This document shows positions 1-12,126 of a stretch of 64,000 nucleotides of DNA, in pieces. A model generated the notes under the pieces. That model was not told the origin of the DNA, searched no databases, and was given only the letters and a program-made list of their open reading frames with translations. Position 1 is the stretch's first letter; each line of letters starts with the position of its first letter. The translations under genes were made by a program, and so were the position numbers. Source of the DNA: Owenia fusiformis (taxonomy: Eukaryota > Annelida > Polychaeta > Sabellida > Oweniidae); the NCBI GenBank assembly GCA_903813345.2, contig CAIIXF020000007.1, forward strand, positions 26,027,564-26,091,563. The letters run 5' to 3'.

Positions 1-780
1 AGCCTGGGCCTCGTTTTTTATCTAACATGTCTTATGGCCCCGGCTAGGTCTAACCTCCATGATCATTCTGCCCTTAATGCGTTAATTTAACCGTTCCACA
101 GGTTTCGACGAGCGGAACTAATTAAACTCTGAAAACATGGTAATATTACATAAATAATGTGATTCAAGCATGCATACATACCTAATAAATACATACACAT
201 CATCCCGTATCCCCTTAGACCCTATTGGTGCATAATTACGAAAATATTGGAGACAGGTTTGGTATTTTACGAAAATGTCGGTCAGCTCCGGTAACATCGA
301 AATTGCAAATCGTATCAGGAATTAACCGTCATTGCGACACTGCATCAACGAACAGTAGGTTATGTGTTTTTATATTGTTGTCGAGTATCAGTTGCATGTT
401 ATCGCGGAAAAATGATGGATCCAGAACTTGCATCAAAGGAAAGAATAGTAAGGAGGTTAAACTCATTAATGGCCAAGAAAATTCCTAATAGTAAAGAACG
501 CCGTTATTGAGTTTAACGACTTTGAACTAATTACAATATAGCACCTTAGGGTGCGATAAATAAAACAGTTGAATAACATACTAGAAAACGTATCTACATA
601 TAACACAATGACACGCAATATAAACTAGACATGTAAATTGAACAAGTTCAATTTAAGACTCCAGATTTCAAACTTTTTCTAAGCTGAGTCATCCAGAACT
701 TGTAAGCTGAGTCATCCAGAATAAGCTTAGTCAGCTAGAATATAGACATTTAGACAACTCTTAAGAATGTTATCTTCGAC
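1..780. other. No gene recognised
   Basis: AT-rich non-coding sequence. The only structure seen is a short degenerate duplication of a CTGAGTCATCCAGAA word near 680-730. The short open frame at 225-488 has no recognisable motif. Confidence 0.5.
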
Positions 781-782
781 TC

Positions 783-2445
783 CATTGGCTTAACATGGGG
801 ATATCATCATATCGACTTTTCGAGACTTCAAACTGCAATTACTACCTAACCAGTAGTTGGATTGAAATTTGCTTTAAAGATTCGGATTCCTGAGAAAAAT
901 CTACCCTTAATTCATAACTCATATGTTAAATTGGGAGAACTTTTTATTTTGACCTACATTTCGGACACCATATCTCAAAAGTGGGTCAAAATACTTTCTG
1001 ACGGCAAAAGGCTGACACTATAAGTACACTCTTTGCTACCTGTATACAAAATTTCGGAGCAAATCATTAAAGTGTAATATCAGAATCGCAAAAATAAGGA
1101 AAAACTATGAATTTGACCTAGATTTTGAACTAGGCATTTTGGTGTCCAAATTTTAAAGCTAAATAGCCTTCGAGGTCTCCTTCTTTTATAGGCTTTCAGA
1201 ATGTTAAGCTGTACTCAGTCTATATCTGGTATTTTACACTTCAAAAAAATCTTTTTTCTCATTGACATAACATGGGGTAAAAATTTAGCGATTTTTGAGC
1301 TTTCAAAACGCCATAACTTCCAAAACCGAAAGTCGGATTGAAATTTGATTTGCAGATTCGGATTCCTGAGAAAATTCTACCCTTAATTCATAACTCATAC
1401 GTTAAATTTGGAGAACCTTTCATGTTGACCTACTTTTCCGACACTATATCTCAAAAGTGGGTCAAAATACTTTCTGACGGCAAAAGGCTAACACTGTTAA
1501 CACACTCTTTGCTACCTGTATGCAAAATTTTGAAGCAAATAATTAGAGTGTAGTGTCAGAATCTAAAAAATAAGTTAAAACTATAATTTTGACCTAGATT
1601 TTGACCTAGGTATTTTGGTGTCCAAATTTTGAAGCTAGATAGCTTTAGAGGTCCGTTTCGTTTATAGGCTTTCATTATGTGAAGCTGTACTCAGTCTATA
1701 TCTCGTATTTTACACTTCAAAAAAAATCTTTTTTCCCATTGCCATAACATGGGACACCAAATTTAGCGATTTTTGAGCTTTCAAACCGCCATAACTTCCG
1801 AACCAAATGTCAGATTGAAATTTGGTTTGCAAATTCGGATTCCTGAGAAAATTCTACCCTTTATTCATAACTCAAACGTTAAATTTGGAGAACCTTTTAG
1901 TTTGAAATACTTTTCGGACACCATATCTCAAAAATGGGTCAAAATACTTTCTGACGGCAAAAGGCTAACACTATTAGCACACTCTTTGCTACCTGTCTAC
2001 AAAATTTGGAAGCAAATCATTGAAGTGTAGTGTCAGAATCGCAAAAATAACTTAAAACTATAAATTTGACCTAGATTTTGACCTAGGCATTTTGGTGTCC
2101 AAATTTTCAAGCTAGATAGCTTTTGAGGTCCCTTTCTTTTACAGGCTTTCATTATGTTAAGCTGTATTCAGTCTACTTTTAGTATTTTGCACTTCAAAAA
2201 AATCTTTTTCCCATTGACTTAACATGGGGCACCAAATTTAGCGTTTTTTAGCTTTCAAAATGTCATAACTTCCGACCGGGAAGTCGGATCGAAATTCGGT
2301 TTGCCGATTTGGATTCCTGAGACAATTCTACATCTTTTTCATAGCTCACACATTCAATTTGGAGGATGTTGAGTCGTGACCTACATTTCGGACGCCATAT
2401 CTCAAAATCGGTAAGAGTAATCAAAATTCTGATGTCATACCTTTG
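783..2445. repeat. Tandem array of ~476 bp units, about 3.5 copies
   Basis: Units begin with a CATTGACTTAACATGGGG-like phrase at about 783, 1260, 1737 and 2212, giving periods of 477, 477 and 475 bases. Each unit carries an ATTCGGATTCCTGAGA block and a GACGGCAAAAGGCT block. The 71- and 85-residue open frames at 1338-1553 and 1773-2030 are the same stretch of neighbouring units and differ only by point changes, so they are by-products of the array and not genes. The last unit is truncated and diverged. Confidence 0.85.
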
Positions 2446-2867
2446 ATTCGCCTTTTTCTAAGCTACACGATGAAAAAAAGATGAAGGAGGTACGAAGAAT
2501 ATTGACGAAGATATGATGAAGAATGTTGAAAATGTAAGATTTGACCTAATAACTCGTAGGTTTTTTGTTACATGTACATACCAATATCAAAAGAAGTAAT
2601 ATATTCGAAGTGAAACTTACACGCTCCCTGTACGTTAATAGATTGACTGAAATGTATCTTGTATTGCTTTCAATTTTTACTTCACTGCGCCCACTTTTCT
2701 CTAATATTTGCCTAGATATGTTTTAGTGCCAACAATATTTAACAAACTGCTTGATGAATCTATTATATGTCTGGCAGAACATTGGAAGTAAATGTAAAAT
2801 TTATTTTACGTTCAGAAATATGGAAATAAATCCACGTCTTCCATTTGCAACTTAACCAGGGGCAGTC
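2446..2867. other. No feature seen
   Basis: AT-rich intergenic sequence with no credible open frame or repeat. Confidence 0.4.
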
Positions 2868-3080
2868 TGGGAACCAACAAGGGGGGGCCCAAATTTCAGG
2901 TCAGAGAAAAAAACTTCTGCACATGCGCGGAAAATATTTTGGGCCCCTAAAACCCAAAAGTGGGCCCAAATTTTGAAATTTTGAGGCCCATTTTCTTCAA
3001 AATTTGGCCTTAAGGGTCTTAAGGCCTTTTTTACACGGGGGGGGCAGGGCAGGCCCCAACCCCCAGATCCGCTAATGTTA
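2868..3080. repeat. Dispersed G/C-homopolymer element
   Basis: A stretch beginning with a G run, followed by several copies of a GGCCCAAATTTTGAAA-like phrase, and ending with a long G run and CCCCCAGATCCGC. Related copies with the same GGGCCCAAATTT and GGATCCGCCAGTG phrases lie at about 9920-10060 and 56937-57130. It looks like a short dispersed non-autonomous repeat. Confidence 0.6.
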
Positions 3081-3557
3081 ACTGTACCCTGTTTCCCTTT
3101 TAAACGTGGTCACGTGGTAGCTAGGTAGTGTGATAATAGGTGATTATCCTCTCCGTACACATTTTTATTTCTATTCGGTGTCAAATACAAATACAGTGTA
3201 TGGGTGCTTGTTGGCTTAGTTTTCAAAATATCATGAATTCAAATCACAAGAAGCGTTGACCCAAGCGTTCATGATCATTTGGTTATCAACGCATCCGACC
3301 TTCCCTTTGGTCAAGTCAGAAACCGGCATTAATTATCCTTAAATGTCGCATGTATTGGTTACTATAGTATGTGTACTCTAGACTAGGAAGGAAATGGTAC
3401 CATAGCCTAATTGAAATAAACCATTGCTTGTTATAAACTGATAGCTAGTCTCTACTTTAGAATGTTGTTGAAAACATTACCAATTCGCTATTTGGGTTTT
3501 TTAATTCTATAAAAATGAAATAAAACACAGACATTACATTTATAAACATGTCAAGAT
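3081..3557. other. No feature seen
   Basis: Non-coding, AT-rich; no supported gene or repeat. Confidence 0.4.
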
Positions 3558-4602
3558 TAGTATCACGCCTGGTGATCGTGAAAATGGGACGGAGGGGGAG
3601 CAGGCAATTTCCGCTAGAAAATTCAACAAATCTGGTAAAATTATTTTTTCAAGACAGAGTTTACGATTGAATTGCAAATTGAATAAGCGCACGGTATGAT
3701 AAAATATGTTAGGTATTCTAGGATTTTTTTTCAACCGATACTCTTTTAAGATATAAGATCTATTAAAAAAGGCGCAACGCAACCAACGTGCAAAAGTCAA
3801 AGTTTTTGCTATAAATCAAGCAACAATGGACTACACGACCTGTAATAAATACTTGTAAGTGATGTTATCATAACTAAATTAATGTCATTGCTAAATTTAT
3901 AAAATAAGTTTCCATACGTAAAATAAAAAATAATCGAAAATTATTAGAATGGGGCGGAGGGGGGGAGGGGACGGAGGGGGGGAAGTAATAATTCTATAAA
4001 GTGAAACAACTTCACACGAATTCTTGTATATGTATTTGAAAAATGAACTCATTAACTTAGTAAGAAACTGGATGATATACCCCTGGAGACTGAAAAATGG
4101 GGACATTTGGAGTAAAAGGACTTAAAGTCGCGAAACATCTCTAATCATGTCTTATATACATATTGCTCCCCCCCCCCCTCCGTCCCCTCCCCCCTCCGTC
4201 CCAAATTCATTATTTTCGATTATTTTTTATTTCACATATGGAAACTTATTTTATAAATTCAGCAATGACATTAATTTAGTTATGATAACATCACTTACAA
4301 GTATTTATTACAGGTCGTCCAGACCATTGTTGCTTGATTTATAGCAAAAACGTTGATTTGTGCCTGTTGATGGCCTTGCGCCTTTTTTAATAGATCTCAT
4401 ACCTTAGATGCGTATCGTTTCAGAAAAAATCCCAGAAAACCTAACATATTCTACCATACCGTGCGCCTATTCATTTAGCAATTCAATTGTAAACTTTTTC
4501 TTGAAAAAATAAATCTTCCAGATTTGTTGAATTTCCTAGCAGAAATTGCCTGCTCCCCCCCCCCCTCCGTCCCATATTCACGATCGCCGGGCGTGAGTAT
4601 TA
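3558..4602. repeat. Foldback element, arms ~430 bp
   Basis: Long imperfect inverted repeat. The left arm (about 3558-3990) begins GTATCACGCCTGGTGATCG and the right arm (about 4170-4602) ends with its complement. Shared internal phrases include the complement pair around TTATCATAACTAAATTAATG (left) and CATTAATTTAGTTATGATAA (right). G-rich runs sit on the left at about 3955-3980 and C-rich runs on the right at about 4165-4195, and again near 4553-4570. The small open frames in the arms are fortuitous. Confidence 0.85.
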
Positions 4603-5049
4603 TGAAACTCAAAAATACTAGTAAGCAGAAAGTGATTATCCAAATTTCAAGGGGCAAAATAATATACAACTTAGGATATACTATCTTGTGATATTTTTGC
4701 ATATGACCAACAATTTAGTCGCATTTATAAGCCATAAAAAGAACGAATAAAAAAGAACGGTTTTAATGGCTTTAAAGAAACTTGGGCATTCAATGACTGG
4801 CGATAGCAAGGTGCACATATACACTGTTGCTCATAAATATGGAATATTAGATTTGGCAGCTCAGAATTCAACTTTTGGAGTAAAAGAACATTTATTTGGA
4901 GTCAGTTCAGACATTTATTTTCTAGGCAAATCATAACCACATATTTCATCTACAAATCAACATTTTTTAGAGAAAACATATTTACATTTAAGTTTAGAAA
5001 ATTACTGTTATTCAAACAGGGGTACGCTGAGAATTTTTCATTTTCAAAA

Positions 5050-6275
5050 CACCCCGATCCAAATCAATTCAATTTCAATTCAATTCAATTTATCTATTTC
5101 ATAATTCTTATAAAATATACAATATAAAAACAGACCGCTGGACACCCTAGTGGGTATACGTTGCGGTTTAACAGAAATTTTTAAAATGACATCTAGACTA
5201 CATATAAAAGAAAGCACTTATATTATGTTACATGTAGGTATATAAAATGTTATTAACAATTACTTAAAGGATGTACAATGTAGAAATGTTACAAAAAATC
5301 GGGTACCAGTAAAAAATACAGTATAAAATTGGTATTATACATTACGATAGATGAGTAGTTTTTTATATGAAGGTTTAAAAATATTTAGAGTGGAGCATTT
5401 TTTAATATCATCTGGTAGAGCATTCCAAATATTTGGACCTAGATAGCGAAGGGAAAATTTAGAGCATTTAGGGATATGAAAATAATGCAACTGTCTTGTG
5501 AAATGATGATGGACATTAATGTTGATATCAAACAAGTCTTGAAATAGATTTTTTGGAAGACTGGGGTGTTTATCAAAGATTTTATACATGAACTGACCAG
5601 TACAATATTTGTTAACATCAAAAATATTTAATATTTTAAGATCTTTAAATAGGTGAGTGGAGTGAGAAAGTCTATCCTTATTTAAAGCTAGTCTTAAGAA
5701 TTGTTTCTGCAGTTTATGTAGACAATCATAAAATGATTTAAATGTGTTACCCCAGATTATGTTGCAATAATTTAATTGAGAGTGTATCAATGAGTAGTAA
5801 ATTGTTTTGAAACTGTCTATTTGAAGGAGATGTTTAATGTGATAAAGAGAACCAATAACGCGAGAAATCTTTGTTTCAGCAGATTTTATGTGCTCTTTAA
5901 ATTTCAGGTTTTTATCAATAATAATTCAAAGAAAGTCTATTTTTCCCGGAAATTTATGTTCTCATTGCGTATCTTAAGATTCAGATTTGTTTGATTTCTT
6001 TTGGGTCCAAATAGAATAGCATTGGTGTTGCCAATATTAAGTGAAAGTTTGTTTGTTTTTATCCAGTCATCTATTGAATTCAAGTTTGCATTAGTTCTAG
6101 TCATACGTTCATTTAAATTATAATCACTATCAAGAAGATTGGTGTCATCAGCAAACATAATAAATTTTAGATTAGGGGCAACAATAAGCAGATCATTTAT
6201 GTAAAGAATAAATAATAGCGGTCCAAGTACCGAGCCCTGCGGAACACCACAATTTAGAGATCGTCTAAAAAACAG
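5050..6275 (-). mobile_element. 5'-truncated non-LTR retrotransposon (CR1/L2-like), nested
   Basis: Minus-strand reverse transcriptase fragment with GVPQGSVLGPLLF, YINDL and the catalytic FADDT box (around 6160-6240), then the thumb region and the C-terminal end to 5335. A nonsense codon near 5927 and a one-base frameshift near 5936 split the frame. The 3' tail at about 5050-5095 is a run of TTGAA/AATTG units, like the short-repeat tails of L2/CR1-group elements. The 5' end stops just before the GVPQGS motif, as expected for incomplete reverse transcription. It interrupts the Tc1/mariner element. Confidence 0.88.
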
Positions 6276-6334
6276 AACAAACAAAATAAACATCTGGTTA
6301 TGAAGATTGAAGTGTCCTCTATCCAATGATAGCA

Positions 6335-7334
6335 CTAATATGCGTTATGAACTCTTTGTGCTGCAATCAGAGCATCAACCCTACGGGACCAGCATTGAAT
6401 GAAACATCTGACCTTTCGAAGTGAAATAAGGCCCCATTCCTCAGTCTGGGCAGTGCGTAACGTGTCTAAATTTTCAGGTGGGGTCCAAGTCACGAATCTC
6501 ATTACCAAGGTTGTCCCAAATTTGCTCTGCATTTAGCCTAATTGGCTGACTTTTGTGCCCATGGTAGCTGGTCCACATTGCCTGCCCTGATGTAATCTAA
6601 CACGATGCTACTAGCATATGACACAGCATGACCATTGTGCAGTTGAATGTTGCCCCCCAAGCACCCTGTTTACATGTGGTACTTGATAGAGGTCCAAAAG
6701 GTCAATTTACTTTGAAATTATGTTTGGGAATCACCAAGGGGGTGCAACTTCTGTAGTACTGCTCCAAACAACCTCTGTAATACTGCTTCAAACATAAATA
6801 TGGACGCCTTCATGGACTGCCACATCAGTAAGTGTCCTTATTATTTCTTTCCCCTGGTCTACGACAGAAACGAACACAATTATCAACTTTGTGGAGGACA
6901 CATCTTATTTCCTCACATGCTGTCATATGAGATCAAAGATTAGGTCCAACGTTTTGCTGCTTTCCTGCCCACTGAAGGCACCTTTCTTTGTTATGATCAG
7001 TCAGCTGTGGTCTCATTTCATGGCATTGTATCTGTTCTAAAGTAATCACTGGTTGTCTATAGCTCTGGAACACGGGTTTTTAGGTGAGACAGCCATTAAT
7101 CTCGTAGATTACTGGTTGACATAAAGCGATTTTGATGACATTAATACAGAAGGTGATGGTCTTTTCTTTCTTTTTCTCTTTAGGGCTACAATTGCTGTGA
7201 CTGTGACCTGGAGTCACATTCCAGTGTCTTTGGTACCACTGCAGAATTTTAGAGACTGTTCCTGACATACCCCTAGGATCCTGGCAATGACAGTTTATTT
7301 CATGCCAGAGAGCGCCATCCCTATGACCTGCCAT
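6335..7334 (-). pseudogene. Tc1/mariner transposase, decayed
   Basis: Would cut and join the surrounding element at TA sites. The C-terminal piece (6335-6532) contains the family-typical EEW-aL block followed by a FIQ-SRRVDALI-like block. Upstream, a QLHNGHA stretch stands where Tc1 transposases have a QHDNAR-like catalytic segment, so the second Asp appears lost. The piece at 7080-7334 retains a GHRDGALWHEI and GMSGTVSKIL-like N-terminal region. Multiple frame breaks make it non-functional. The identification is by motif resemblance. Confidence 0.75.
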
Positions 7335-7759
7335 GCTCCTTTTCGCTTATTCTATGGGGCATGTCTTCTAAAAAATCTTCCAACTCTAAATTAGATATTT
7401 ATAAAATGTGCACAATCATTACAACTAAGATTTGGACACCTCTTTCAAGTTACCAATATCATGAGGTCATGGGGTCACCTGAGTGAATACAAGTTTAATC
7501 AACCATAAATGTTTTAACTTTTCATACCAATCAGTATTATATGCCAAACTGATGAGAAAATGAGAACACATTACAAATTTTCATCAAAATACTATCATTC
7601 TGTAGAAATTCCATCGAACATTTATAAATAAAATATTCCATATTTATGAGCAACAGTGTATTTCATATTTTATTTTTAACAGGTGCTCATCAGTCTGGCC
7701 TCGAACATAGTAGCAACGAAACGACAATAAGTTCATTAAACTATAAAACAAATATTTGC

Positions 7760-8338
7760 TCAGTCTTGAATGTAGTTAGTATTCATATGGTTATTCATCT
7801 TCTTGGTTTTTCTACTGTTCATTCGATTATTCCTAATCTTGCCAAAAATCAAATAAATTTCTTGGACAAGAGGGACGATGATAATGAACGCGGCAGCCAC
7901 GAATGCATACGCCATGGAGAATGTTATCCAGTGGTGGAATTCGTTCTTGTTGAAGACTTTAAAAGGAATCATAGCGCAGGGCCAGACGATGACGAATCCA
8001 AAAAATAGACTCAACCCGATAATGATCGCAGTGATCCGAGACCTTCGGAAGCGGGATTTCATTGCTGCGTATGTTGGTCGCACAAACTTTGACGTCAAAT
8101 CATGAACTGTACCGAAGTCACGTGCATATGTAATTGCCCAGGGGTGAAGCGGGTTTTCTATATTCCTCAGCTTGTTCCATTCTTCTTCCTCGTTGAATTT
8201 CTTTCTGTCTAGTGTGCACAATGAAACGACAACGCACACGAATCCACTCAAGCCCAACGAGACGGCACTGCCAACAAGAGTGGGTACATCTTTGCCGGTG
8301 TTCTCCAAAGTCACTCCACCTTCGTAAGTGGACGCAAT
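7760..8338 (-). pseudogene. Copy A last exon, 5'-truncated
   Basis: Encodes the last two or three membrane helices with the conserved block RNIENPLHPWAITYARDF and the end QEIYLIFGKIRNN, then an extra ~18 residues before the stop, because the stop used in copy B is read through. Homology to copy B begins abruptly at ATTGCGTCCA. The 44 bases upstream in copy B (helix start TLSGCLCGLSLWLG) and the splice acceptor are absent. A CATCTAG just upstream would splice out of phase. Confidence 0.85.
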
Positions 8339-8344
8339 AGACTA

Positions 8345-8766
8345 GATGCGAGTAGATATAATATTGATTTACGTCATTATAAATTCAAAATTCAGTCAAA
8401 GTGATGTCATATTTGAAATCTACATGTAAAAGTACATCTAAATATATGTTTTCGAAAATTGTTTATCAACTTTGAAAATTAAATATTTTTTGAAAATGTG
8501 ACTTCTAGTTCGGGTTGATTCCCCATAGACCCCATGTTACAAAGTCACAAAAAGTAAAATATCTTTGATTGTATTAAACAGATAACATTTTCCTTGACTG
8601 GACACATTATAATTTGCATAACTATTAAAATCATAAGGGTTATATGAAAATTAAACCACTAAAACAGATGTAATCTAAGTTAAAGGGAACTTTCTTCTAT
8701 ACCCGCCATGCTATCTGACCCGAGCGAGCCACCTGGTGGTGAAACTGTTAACTACCTACTCGCACA
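8345..8766 (-). repeat. Dispersed repeat, second copy at 37587-37990
   Basis: Read on the minus strand, it shares GTTTCACCACCAGGTGGCT, AGAAAGTTCCCTT, GAAGTCACATTTTC-like and AATGACGTAAATCAA phrases in the same order with 37587-37990. The two copies lie in different introns of copies A and B, so this is a mobile or dispersed repeat and not shared ancestral intron sequence. Its end abuts the truncated last exon of copy A. Confidence 0.75.
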
Positions 8767-8972
8767 AGCGTTATTCCCAACCATAAGGTTATGCCACACA
8801 GACAGCCAGATAGAACACCTGCCAACCACATAAAATTATTCTAACAAATGGATGTGTCTTCAAACATAAGTTTACAATTGGATTCTGTTGTCATCACTGT
8901 ATGGATATTTATCCCTTAACACTAAATTCTACTATCTAAGGTTTTGATATTTTTTTCATAGACAGTGCATAC

Positions 8973-9424
8973 CTGATATCATACCAGCAGCCGTTACCTT
9001 GCTCCAGAGGACGCTGAGAGCCACGGGGATGGAAAGACCACCTAGCAACACTCCATTGAAATAGAAAAGCCATCCTAGGTTCAATCCAACCCAATTTGAG
9101 AACAACACCAGTGGAATCGTGAAAAGCGTAACCCAAAGAATGCACCAATTCTTTAAATTCAGCAGATCATCTTGGTATTGTTGGTACAATCCGTGGACTT
9201 TGCATTTATATGGCTTTCTAACTCCGAGGTTAGATTTCTTTAAAGATCTCATTTCTTTGTCTTCTGCACATCCACTGCATTCAACAACTGGTTTGCAGGA
9301 GCATGGATTGCTTTTATCATTATCTGTAATTGTATCTATAGCAACATTGCGATCCTCGTAGATATCAGTTGGAGGCCTGGAGGATTTACCACAAAGTATA
9401 CACTCACTCTCTTTTAAATTCTTT
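8973..9424 (-). CDS. Copy A exon 6 (Cys-rich loop plus helices)
   Basis: 452 bases, acceptor TTACTTCAG and donor CAGGTATGC, open throughout. Begins KNLKESECILCGK, then CSCKPVVECSGC, then two hydrophobic helices ending WSKVTAAGMISG. Matches exon 6 of copy B in length and phase. Confidence 0.85.
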
Positions 9425-9577
9425 CTGAAGTAAAAAAGACATAGCTATCAATCATGGGTCTATCCCATCATTAAATTAATTAATTATTAAGCCTGCGCAA
9501 AATCCTAAATTAGTATTCGCTTCCTGGATATTTTCCATAAGATATGAGACAAACATATCATATCAAACATATCAAAC

Positions 9578-9743
9578 CTGAAGGGATTTATGTATGGCTG
9601 ATAGACATCATACACAATCAGCGATGCAACAGCAATAACCTCAGCTGACCCTGTTGACATTACCGCCATCAATATGGCAAGGAATAACATGTACTCCCCT
9701 GTTCTTCCAAGTACTGCTTGAACAACAACTGGAACCGCCAACC
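9578..9743 (-). CDS. Copy A exon 5
   Basis: 166 bases, acceptor TTTTTAG, donor CAGGTTTGA. Encodes LAVPVVVQAVLGRTGEYM to YDVYQPYINPF, the helix carrying the GSAEVIAVASL motif typical of DUR3-type symporters. Confidence 0.85.
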
Positions 9744-9919
9744 CTAAAAACCACCACTACATATCAGGAAATTAGAACACAGTATATATTATTCTATATT
9801 TTCCAACAGAAAGGTGTTACCTTTTAGAAATGGTAAAATTGATTAATCTAATCAGTATTATAATCTCAAGTTGGCAATTCGGACTTCTGCTCTCATTCAA
9901 AGTATCATACAAAACCCTT

Positions 9920-10060
9920 TAAAAACGTTGGGCTCCTAAGACCAAATATTGGGCCTAATTTTTGAAAATTTGGCCTAAGAATTGAAGAATAAGACCCTAA
10001 GAGACCAAGTAATGCCCATCCGAGGGGGAGACAGCCATGCCCCCCCCCCTGGTGTCGCCA
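9920..10060. repeat. Dispersed G/C-homopolymer element
   Basis: Related to 2868-3080 and 56937-57130: GGGCCTAATTTTTGAAAA phrases followed by CCCCCCCCCTGG. Lies in the intron between exons 4 and 5 of copy A. Confidence 0.5.
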
Positions 10061-10413
10061 ACGAAGACAATTTTTAACAAAACACAAAGGGCGATCTTGA
10101 AAAACTAGAGGGGAAGGGGCACAACAATGTTAGTGTCGATTTCTTGCGCGGAGAAGAAACTGAGCCCAAATTTTGAAAAATATTGCCCAAATTAAAAGCA
10201 ATGCCCAGAAATGCTCGTTTTTGATCTATATTGCTCAGCTTATGTGTGTGAGGAAGAGGAGATTTTCATTTAAGAAAGCAAAAAGGTGGGTCCACAGTTT
10301 AATGAGATATCAGGGGGACGTAATACAGACTGCTTTTGAACGAGGAGACATGGGCTACCCCTGTCCCTCGTGAATCTGTGATTAGTACTTTTGTAACATA
10401 CATAATCCTATGT

Positions 10414-12126
10414 CACGGTGCCCATGTCAAGCTGCGCGACTACTTAGGCGCGCAGTTTGTTTCGATCACAAACTGCGTGCCTAAGAACATTGGATCATTT
10501 AAGTTGGAGTCTGTATTTTGAAACGTTATTTAAAGACATTTATCCTGCATTGTTTTCTTGTTCAATGCGTTCATTCTGTGGCGAATATACGAATCTTGCA
10601 AATACTAGCAAAAACTGTGTGCAAATGAATCTTAGTTCTAAAACATAAGCAGATTAATGGCATTTTCGTCACTGATTTAATGGGAATTTATACGTAAATC
10701 GATCTAGCACTTTAAACATAAATGACAAATACTTTAAACTCGTTTTATATTTAATTCCTTACACATTTATCATGTTTAATTCAAAATATTTCGAAATAAA
10801 ACAGATAATCAGGAGATTAAAAAGAAATAAACCACAAACTGCGCGCCTATTTTAGCCAGAAATTACAATCTGTGCGCATACACTATTAAAACTACATATT
10901 ATCATTGGAATTTCCACAGAGGTACGTGTAGGTGTTTTCGATGTAGCTTTGGAAATTTTCCTTTATCGTCAGATTTTATGAGATTTTCATATTGAAAGTC
11001 AAAATGTATAATAGAAGTGACAATTAAGTTGGGAACGAAAAAAACATTTATTTTCAGATCACCATCTTGGTGGATGGACTCTCATAGTGTTTCAATTATG
11101 GGGTTCTACTATTAGACACATATGTGCCTTGTATGGCGCTTATGTTTTCTAATAATACAAAACAAGCTTGGATAGGCAAGCAGTTTTGAAATATTAGGCA
11201 CGCAGTTTGGGAAATACATAGGATATAGTCCTGAGTAAGGACATTAGCGGTTAGTGATTTGGTTTTCTGAATAAAAAGTCATTTTCTCCTTCCCTACCCC
11301 ATTGGAGCGCCATCTAGCGTTTGGGAAGTTAATCGGGAATAAATATTTATAGGGTAGGTCCTAATTTATCTGAAAACATGTCAGAGTTCAGTGGGAAATC
11401 TCATTTTAAGCTGGCGGCGGAGTGATTTTGACCTTGGTGATTTTACCAGAATTCTCTGAGAAATCTGACGATAGAGGGGGTTAGTGTCTTCAAGTTTATT
11501 TATTTCAAAAATTCGGTGGACAACCCATGGTAAGATTGTTATAGCAGGCTAGGCGAGTCTCTCCCGAACACTGTGGTATGTTGCACTAGGCTTGGATACT
11601 AATCGTTAATAAGTTACAGGGTAAAATGTTATAATGGCCACCTATGGGAAACTCTACTGTGATCTTCAACCATAGTGAATATAGGCGCGCAGTTTGACAA
11701 GAAAAATGTTTAAATCACGTTTATGGTGTATTATCGTTTTGAACACAAACTTTGCTGTTTTAATCAGATGGAGTGATCCTATATATTGTAGCATACACAG
11801 ACACAATGGCTGAATAAACGGCAAATGACGATAAAAAGACATAGATATAACTTTACACTGTAAATTTTGAACACAGAAGTTACTTAAGACCCTTATATTG
11901 AGATAACTAGGTTTACATCGGGAAAAACATTGAGTACTATGAGTAAATTAAGTTCATCTTCACAGAATGGTACTATCTTTAGAACGAGACTAACCTTGTA
12001 TTTTTCGTATTTTGGCTCTTTTTTGGAGTCGTGTCCTCCCCGTCTCACATTTTGAAATATGCGCGCAGTTTGTCAGAGTTTCAAACTGCGTGCCAAGTAG
12101 GCACGCTGCTTGGCATGGGCAATGTG
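10414..12126 (-). mobile_element. Non-autonomous DNA transposon with CAAACTGCGCGCCTA subterminal repeats
   Basis: Terminal inverted repeats of about 45 bases: 10414 starts CACGGTGCCCATGTCAAGC and 12126 ends with the complement of CACATTGCCCATGCCAAGC. The flanks carry a direct repeat TATGT (10409-10413, 12127-12131). Further CGCGCAGTTTG words lie at about 10447, 10465, 10835, 11200, 11690 and 12060. On the minus strand its 5' half aligns with 32866-33430, including a first coding exon destroyed by a stop after the ATG and the start of the second exon, after which the coding region is missing. It is therefore a deletion derivative of the gene-bearing element at 32866. Confidence 0.85.

Larger units (their letters stand above)
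4822..7658 (-). mobile_element. Tc1/mariner transposon with a nested non-LTR insertion
   Basis: Inverted termini of 27 bases, starting CACTGTTGCTCATAAATA at 4822 and ending with the complement at 7658, are flanked on both sides by TA, the target duplication of the Tc1/mariner superfamily. The minus strand holds decayed transposase: an N-terminal part (about 7080-7334), a segment resembling the FQxDNAxxH region with the Asp lost (about 6540-6720), and the typical C-terminal end at 6335-6532. Total length is 2.84 kb. Removing the ~1.2 kb nested retroelement gives about 1.6 kb, the usual Tc1 size. It sits about 100 bases beyond the stop codon of transporter copy A. Confidence 0.9.
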
